Of a DNA stretch of 9,376 bases, positions 6,839-9,376 are shown one piece after another (position 1 is the stretch's first letter; each line of letters starts with the position of its first letter). The position numbers and the translations under genes were made by a program. The notes beneath the pieces were generated by a model. It was not told the origin of the DNA, did not search any database, and saw nothing but the letters and a program-made list of their open reading frames with translations. This stretch comes from Phycisphaerae bacterium (GTDB taxonomy: Bacteria > Planctomycetota > Phycisphaerae > UBA1845 > Fen-1342). The DNA lies in assembly GCA_020058145.1 (NCBI GenBank), contig JAGVEP010000145.1, forward strand, positions 1 to 9,376. Direction: 5' to 3'.

Positions 6839-8029
6839 TCACTCCTCCAGGGCTTGCCGCACGTCGTTCACCAGATCCTCGGTCGCCTCCAGTCCGCAAT
6901 GCAGCCGGATGATCCACTGCGGCTGGTCCGGGTCCGGAGCAAATAGCTCGCTGGCGTCGCCCGCGACCACGAGGCTCTCGAAACCGCCCCAACTGACGCC
7001 GATGCTGAAGACGCGCAGACGGTCCATGAAGCGGTGGACGGCGGCTTGCGACTGATCGCGGAGCGTGAAGGCGAACAGGCCGCCATAGCCGTGCAGTTGC
7101 TTCCGGGCGATCGCGTGGTTGGCATACGTCGGCAGACCGGGGTGATAAACCCGCGACACCGCCGGGTGCTCCGCCAGCAGTCGGGCGATGGCGAGGCCGG
7201 TCTTCTGGTGCTGTTCCATCCGCAAGGGCAGCGTGCGTAGCCCGCGGATCAGCAGCCACGCCGCAAAGGGGTCGGCGGACGCGCCGAGCAGTTCCCCCTC
7301 AGCATTGATCTTCTGCCGCAGCATTTCGTCGCGACCGACGACCACGCCGCCGACCGTGTCGCTGTGGCCGCCGATGTACTTGGTCGCGCTGTGCAGCACG
7401 AGGTCGATCCCGAGTTCCAACGGGCGCTGAAAGTACGGCGTGGCCCACGAGTTGTCGAACAAGGTCACGATGCCGCGCTGGCGGGCGGTCGCGACGATCG
7501 GCGCCAGGTCGATCACGTCCATGCGTCCGGTCGTGGGGCTCTCGAGGTAGATGGCGCGAGTCTCATCGCGCAGCGCGTCGACGAACGCCAGCGGGTCGGT
7601 GCCGCGCACGAACGTGGTGGTCACGCCAAAACGCGCGAGGTAGGTCGTCAGGTACGTCCGCGTCGGGGAGTAGCAGTCGTTAACGACGACGACGTGCGTG
7701 TCCGCGGACAGCAGCGCGCCCAGGGCGGTCGTGATGGCCCCCATCCCGGATGCGAAGCAGCGGCACCAAGTGCCGTTTTCGAGCCGTGCGAGCTTGGCTT
7801 CCAGAATCGCGGTCGTCGGGTTCGCCCGCCGGGTATACATGAAATGTGGCGCGTTGGGCCGGTCGCGCGCCGCCCAGGCCTCGGCATCGGGGAAGACAAA
7901 CAGCGAACTTTGGTAGATCGGCGGGGCCGCGCCGCCGCCGTGAGCGAGACGATGCTCGCCGTAGTGCTGGCACAAGGTCGCGAAATCACCGCTTTGCCGC
8001 GGGTCACTGCTGCGTGCTGCGTGCTCCAA
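6839..8029 (-). CDS. PLP-dependent trans-sulfuration enzyme, cystathionine beta-lyase-like
   Basis: 396 residues, starting at TTG 8029 with AGGAG 6 nt upstream (8036-8040); no in-frame ATG fits the family N-terminus better. It belongs to the Cys/Met metabolism PLP enzyme family (fold type I). PLP lysine is Lys217 in HSATKYIGGHSD, followed by the TVGG turn. Also visible are YTRRANPT at 65-72 (Tyr/Arg that hold the cofactor phosphate of the partner subunit), SGMGAITTAL at 94-103, NDCYSPTRTY at 117-126 (Tyr120 stacks on PLP) and FDNSWATP at 191-198 (Asp192 binds the pyridine nitrogen). Such enzymes interconvert cystathionine, cysteine and homocysteine. The APPIYQSSLFVFPD and SWATPYFQ.PLE.GIDLVLHSATKY pattern favours a beta-lyase (MetC-like), but gamma-synthase or O-acylhomoserine enzymes cannot be excluded by eye. 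It is 60 bp downstream of the amidohydrolase and 5 nt upstream of purB. Confidence 0.87.
   Translation of the reverse strand: MEHAARSSDPRQSGDFATLCQHYGEHRLAHGGGAAPPIYQSSLFVFPDAEAWAARDRPNAPHFMYTRRANPTTAILEAKLARLENGTWCRCFASGMGAITTALGALLSADTHVVVVNDCYSPTRTYLTTYLARFGVTTTFVRGTDPLAFVDALRDETRAIYLESPTTGRMDVIDLAPIVATARQRGIVTLFDNSWATPYFQRPLELGIDLVLHSATKYIGGHSDTVGGVVVGRDEMLRQKINAEGELLGASADPFAAWLLIRGLRTLPLRMEQHQKTGLAIARLLAEHPAVSRVYHPGLPTYANHAIARKQLHGYGGLFAFTLRDQSQAAVHRFMDRLRVFSIGVSWGGFESLVVAGDASELFAPDPDQPQWIIRLHCGLEATEDLVNDVRQALEE
6842..6848 (-). promoter_or_regulatory. Shine-Dalgarno GGAGGAG that fixes the purB start
   Basis: GGAGGAG on the minus strand lies within the last codons of the PLP enzyme gene, directly before its TGA (6841-6839), and 8 nt before ATG 6833. 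It shows that translation starts upstream of the repeat units, so the decapeptides belong to PurB. Confidence 0.75.
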
Positions 8030-8035
8030 GCCTAG

Positions 8036-8040
8036 CTCCT
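8036..8040 (-). promoter_or_regulatory. Shine-Dalgarno AGGAG supporting a TTG start
   Basis: AGGAG on the minus strand, 6 nt before TTG 8029, decides the otherwise doubtful start of the PLP enzyme. The first codons after it contain GCACGCA repeated twice, encoding EHAARSS. Confidence 0.55.
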
Positions 8041-8089
8041 GCCGCCCCGAGAAACACTGCGGAAACGTTCCCCGTTTTGCCGCCCGCGG

Positions 8090-9217
8090 TCAAGCCGGTG
8101 GTTTGGTGGCCCGCGGGGCGAAGAAATCCACATTGGGCAACAGGTCCGCCGCGCGATGGAACACAATTTCGCTGAATCCAAGCGCCCGGCACGCGAGCGC
8201 CGCGCGCTGCGGCCACGAGCGGACGCCGGCGATCGCCTCGTATTGGCTGCCGAGCCGCCGCCGCACACGCCGCAGGCTCGGCGGAACCGGAAAATCGCTG
8301 CCGAACAGCAGTTTGTGATGCACGTGCGGCCGTCCCGCCAGCCGCCGCAGGTACGGCGATTTTGGCCACGTTACCAGCGCCGAGATGTCGGCGTAGAGCG
8401 GTGCGGCGGCGAACTCACCGGCCAGTGCCGCGAGCAAGAGCTCGTGCGAGCCGTCGCCGCCCCACGGCAGGACCGACGTGGCGACGTGGGCCACGATCAC
8501 GGTCGGCATGTGGTCTTCACGCCGCAATTGCTGCAGGACCTCCAGCACCGGGCGAATCGAGCGGTGGGCGGGACACTGCGTGGTGAGCGTGAATTCCTCG
8601 CCGCAGTGGATCAGGATGGGCAACCCGAGTTCCGCACAGCGCCGCAGGACGGCCAGCGTTCGCCGGTCGGTGACGTCGATGTTGTGGTGCAGGGGAATCC
8701 ACTTCAGCAGGCACGCGCCGGCGGCGAAGACCTCCTCGATACACGTCACGGCGTCTGGGCGATACGGGTGTACGGACGCCCCGAACAGAAACCGCTCGGG
8801 ATTTCGCCGGCATACGTCCCGAATGAGGCTGTTCGACGTGTAAATGTCGTTGCCGAACTTGTCTCCGCGCCGCGGCAAGGGTGGACATCGTCCCTCATCA
8901 TCATGCACCGCATCGAATGCCAGCAGGACATACCGCTCGATCGGGGCCGTCGTGCCGCCCAAATGTCGCTGGAATTCCTCACCCAGCCGCCGGTCCAACG
9001 CCGCGCCCGGCGGCGGCAGCCGCAGGAACCACCGCGCCAGGCGCCAATTCCAGCGCTTCACCGCGCGGTCGGATACGCAGGAATCGAAATCGGTGGGCCG
9101 CACGGTGACCGTGCGACGTGCCGCAGCGTCCCCGGTTGGCTGCTCAAAACTGAACCGGTCGGCGACCGTCGCGGCCAAGCGCGAAAACGTGTAATGACAG
9201 TGGACGTCAACGATCAT
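8090..9217 (-). CDS. Metal-dependent amidohydrolase (TIM-barrel, COG2159-like)
   Basis: 375 residues from ATG 9217; the preceding frame up to 9364 has a cysteine/arginine-rich composition that is the shadow of an upstream gene. The start begins with MIVDVHCHYTF, whose His-x-His (6 and 8) is the first metal-binding motif and is normally within ten residues of the N-terminus in this superfamily. Further motifs: LLKWIPLHHN (Lys172) on strand 4, ILIHCGEEFT (His204), IVAHVAT (His244) and LLFGSDFPVP (Asp308, the catalytic acid). The order matches ACMSD/2-amino-3-carboxymuconate decarboxylase-like amidohydrolases that act on small organic substrates; true substrate unknown. A Trp/Arg-rich stretch at 50-70 and a run of charged residues at 105-120 are insertions relative to shorter members. 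There is only a weak ribosome site (GGGGACAAAG), consistent with translational coupling to the overlapping upstream gene. Confidence 0.82.
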   Translation of the reverse strand: MIVDVHCHYTFSRLAATVADRFSFEQPTGDAAARRTVTVRPTDFDSCVSDRAVKRWNWRLARWFLRLPPPGAALDRRLGEEFQRHLGGTTAPIERYVLLAFDAVHDDEGRCPPLPRRGDKFGNDIYTSNSLIRDVCRRNPERFLFGASVHPYRPDAVTCIEEVFAAGACLLKWIPLHHNIDVTDRRTLAVLRRCAELGLPILIHCGEEFTLTTQCPAHRSIRPVLEVLQQLRREDHMPTVIVAHVATSVLPWGGDGSHELLLAALAGEFAAAPLYADISALVTWPKSPYLRRLAGRPHVHHKLLFGSDFPVPPSLRRVRRRLGSQYEAIAGVRSWPQRAALACRALGFSEIVFHRAADLLPNVDFFAPRATKPPA

Positions 9218-9374
9218 CTTTGTCCCCGCGGTCCGCCCAGTGCGCCAGATCGTCCGCCAGACTCGCGGGAGCTTCCTGACTGGCCCGCAAGGTGTACACG
9301 TCGCGCGGCGTGCTGCGTCCAGACCAGCGCAGCAAGAGCAAGGTAATGAGCACACCGGCCACAATCGCCGCCGC
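9207..9374 (-). CDS. 3' end of a small single-pass membrane protein, 5'-partial
   Basis: A frame open to the right window edge encodes 55 residues ending at TGA 9209-9207. It starts with a membrane segment (AAAIVAGVLITLLLLRW), then a polar tail (SGRSTPRDVYTLRASQEA, then LADDLAHWADRGDKDDR). Positive charges follow the segment, so the tail is probably cytoplasmic. G/C-ending codons dominate and no other frame here looks coding, which supports it over the 49-residue extension of the amidohydrolase. It overlaps the amidohydrolase start by 11 bp, so the two are probably translationally coupled. I do not recognise the family. Confidence 0.55.
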   Translation of the reverse strand, partial: AAAIVAGVLITLLLLRWSGRSTPRDVYTLRASQEAPASLADDLAHWADRGDKDDR

Positions 9375-9376
9375 CA

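Noticed and set aside
6834..7259. N-terminal extension of the purB frame by 142 codons
   Set aside because: It lies within the PLP enzyme gene in another frame, is Arg/Pro-rich, and the GGAGGAG fixes the start at 6833.
8156..9346. Plus-strand open frame of 396 codons opposite the amidohydrolase
   Set aside because: No motif, Arg/Pro/Gln-rich composition; the minus strand has all amidohydrolase motifs.

Overview
High-GC bacterial DNA, most likely from a planctomycete (Phycisphaerae-like or a related uncultured lineage). This placement is an inference from three things: a protein with a PEP-CTERM sorting tail, a short GC-rich tandem repeat encoding a VGTAHQE-type decapeptide, and the overall gene style. 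No rRNA or other lineage marker is present. The window is mostly ordinary chromosome with one visibly decayed stretch on the left.

Layout. 1-798 (+): 3' part of a HEAT-like protein of unknown function, with an internal 24-bp in-frame duplication. 802-1041: a non-coding element with inverted terminal arms (27 bp perfect, weaker similarity to about 55 bp), MITE-like. 1042-2062 (+): the C-terminal half of a U32 family peptidase, cut off at its 5' end exactly at the element and interrupted by an in-frame TAG, so a pseudogene. 2063-2192: leader with two inverted repeats. 2193-4152 (+): a two-gene unit, an NfeD/YuaF/YqiJ-type OB-fold membrane protein followed by a flotillin (YqiK/FloT type). 4211-5140 (-): a secreted RCC1-like beta-propeller protein with a C-terminal PEP-CTERM signal. 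5316-9374 (-): a tightly packed gene string, transcribed leftward: 3' end of a small membrane protein, a metal-dependent amidohydrolase, a trans-sulfuration PLP enzyme (cystathionine beta-lyase-like), and adenylosuccinate lyase (purB).

How the genes fit together. The OB-fold/flotillin pair is a known bacterial membrane-scaffold module and is self-contained here. The leftward string looks like an operon: the small membrane protein and amidohydrolase overlap by 11 bp, and the PLP enzyme stop is 5 nt from the purB start, whose Shine-Dalgarno lies at the end of the PLP enzyme gene. The products are metabolic, without an obvious single pathway. The RCC1-like protein appears to be a stand-alone envelope or exported protein.

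The most unusual observations are that three tandem 30-bp units of an apparently dispersed repeat form the first codons of purB, adding about 32 residues to a housekeeping enzyme, and that the MITE-like element borders a dying U32 peptidase gene. I do not see a convincing wholly new multi-gene system in this window.
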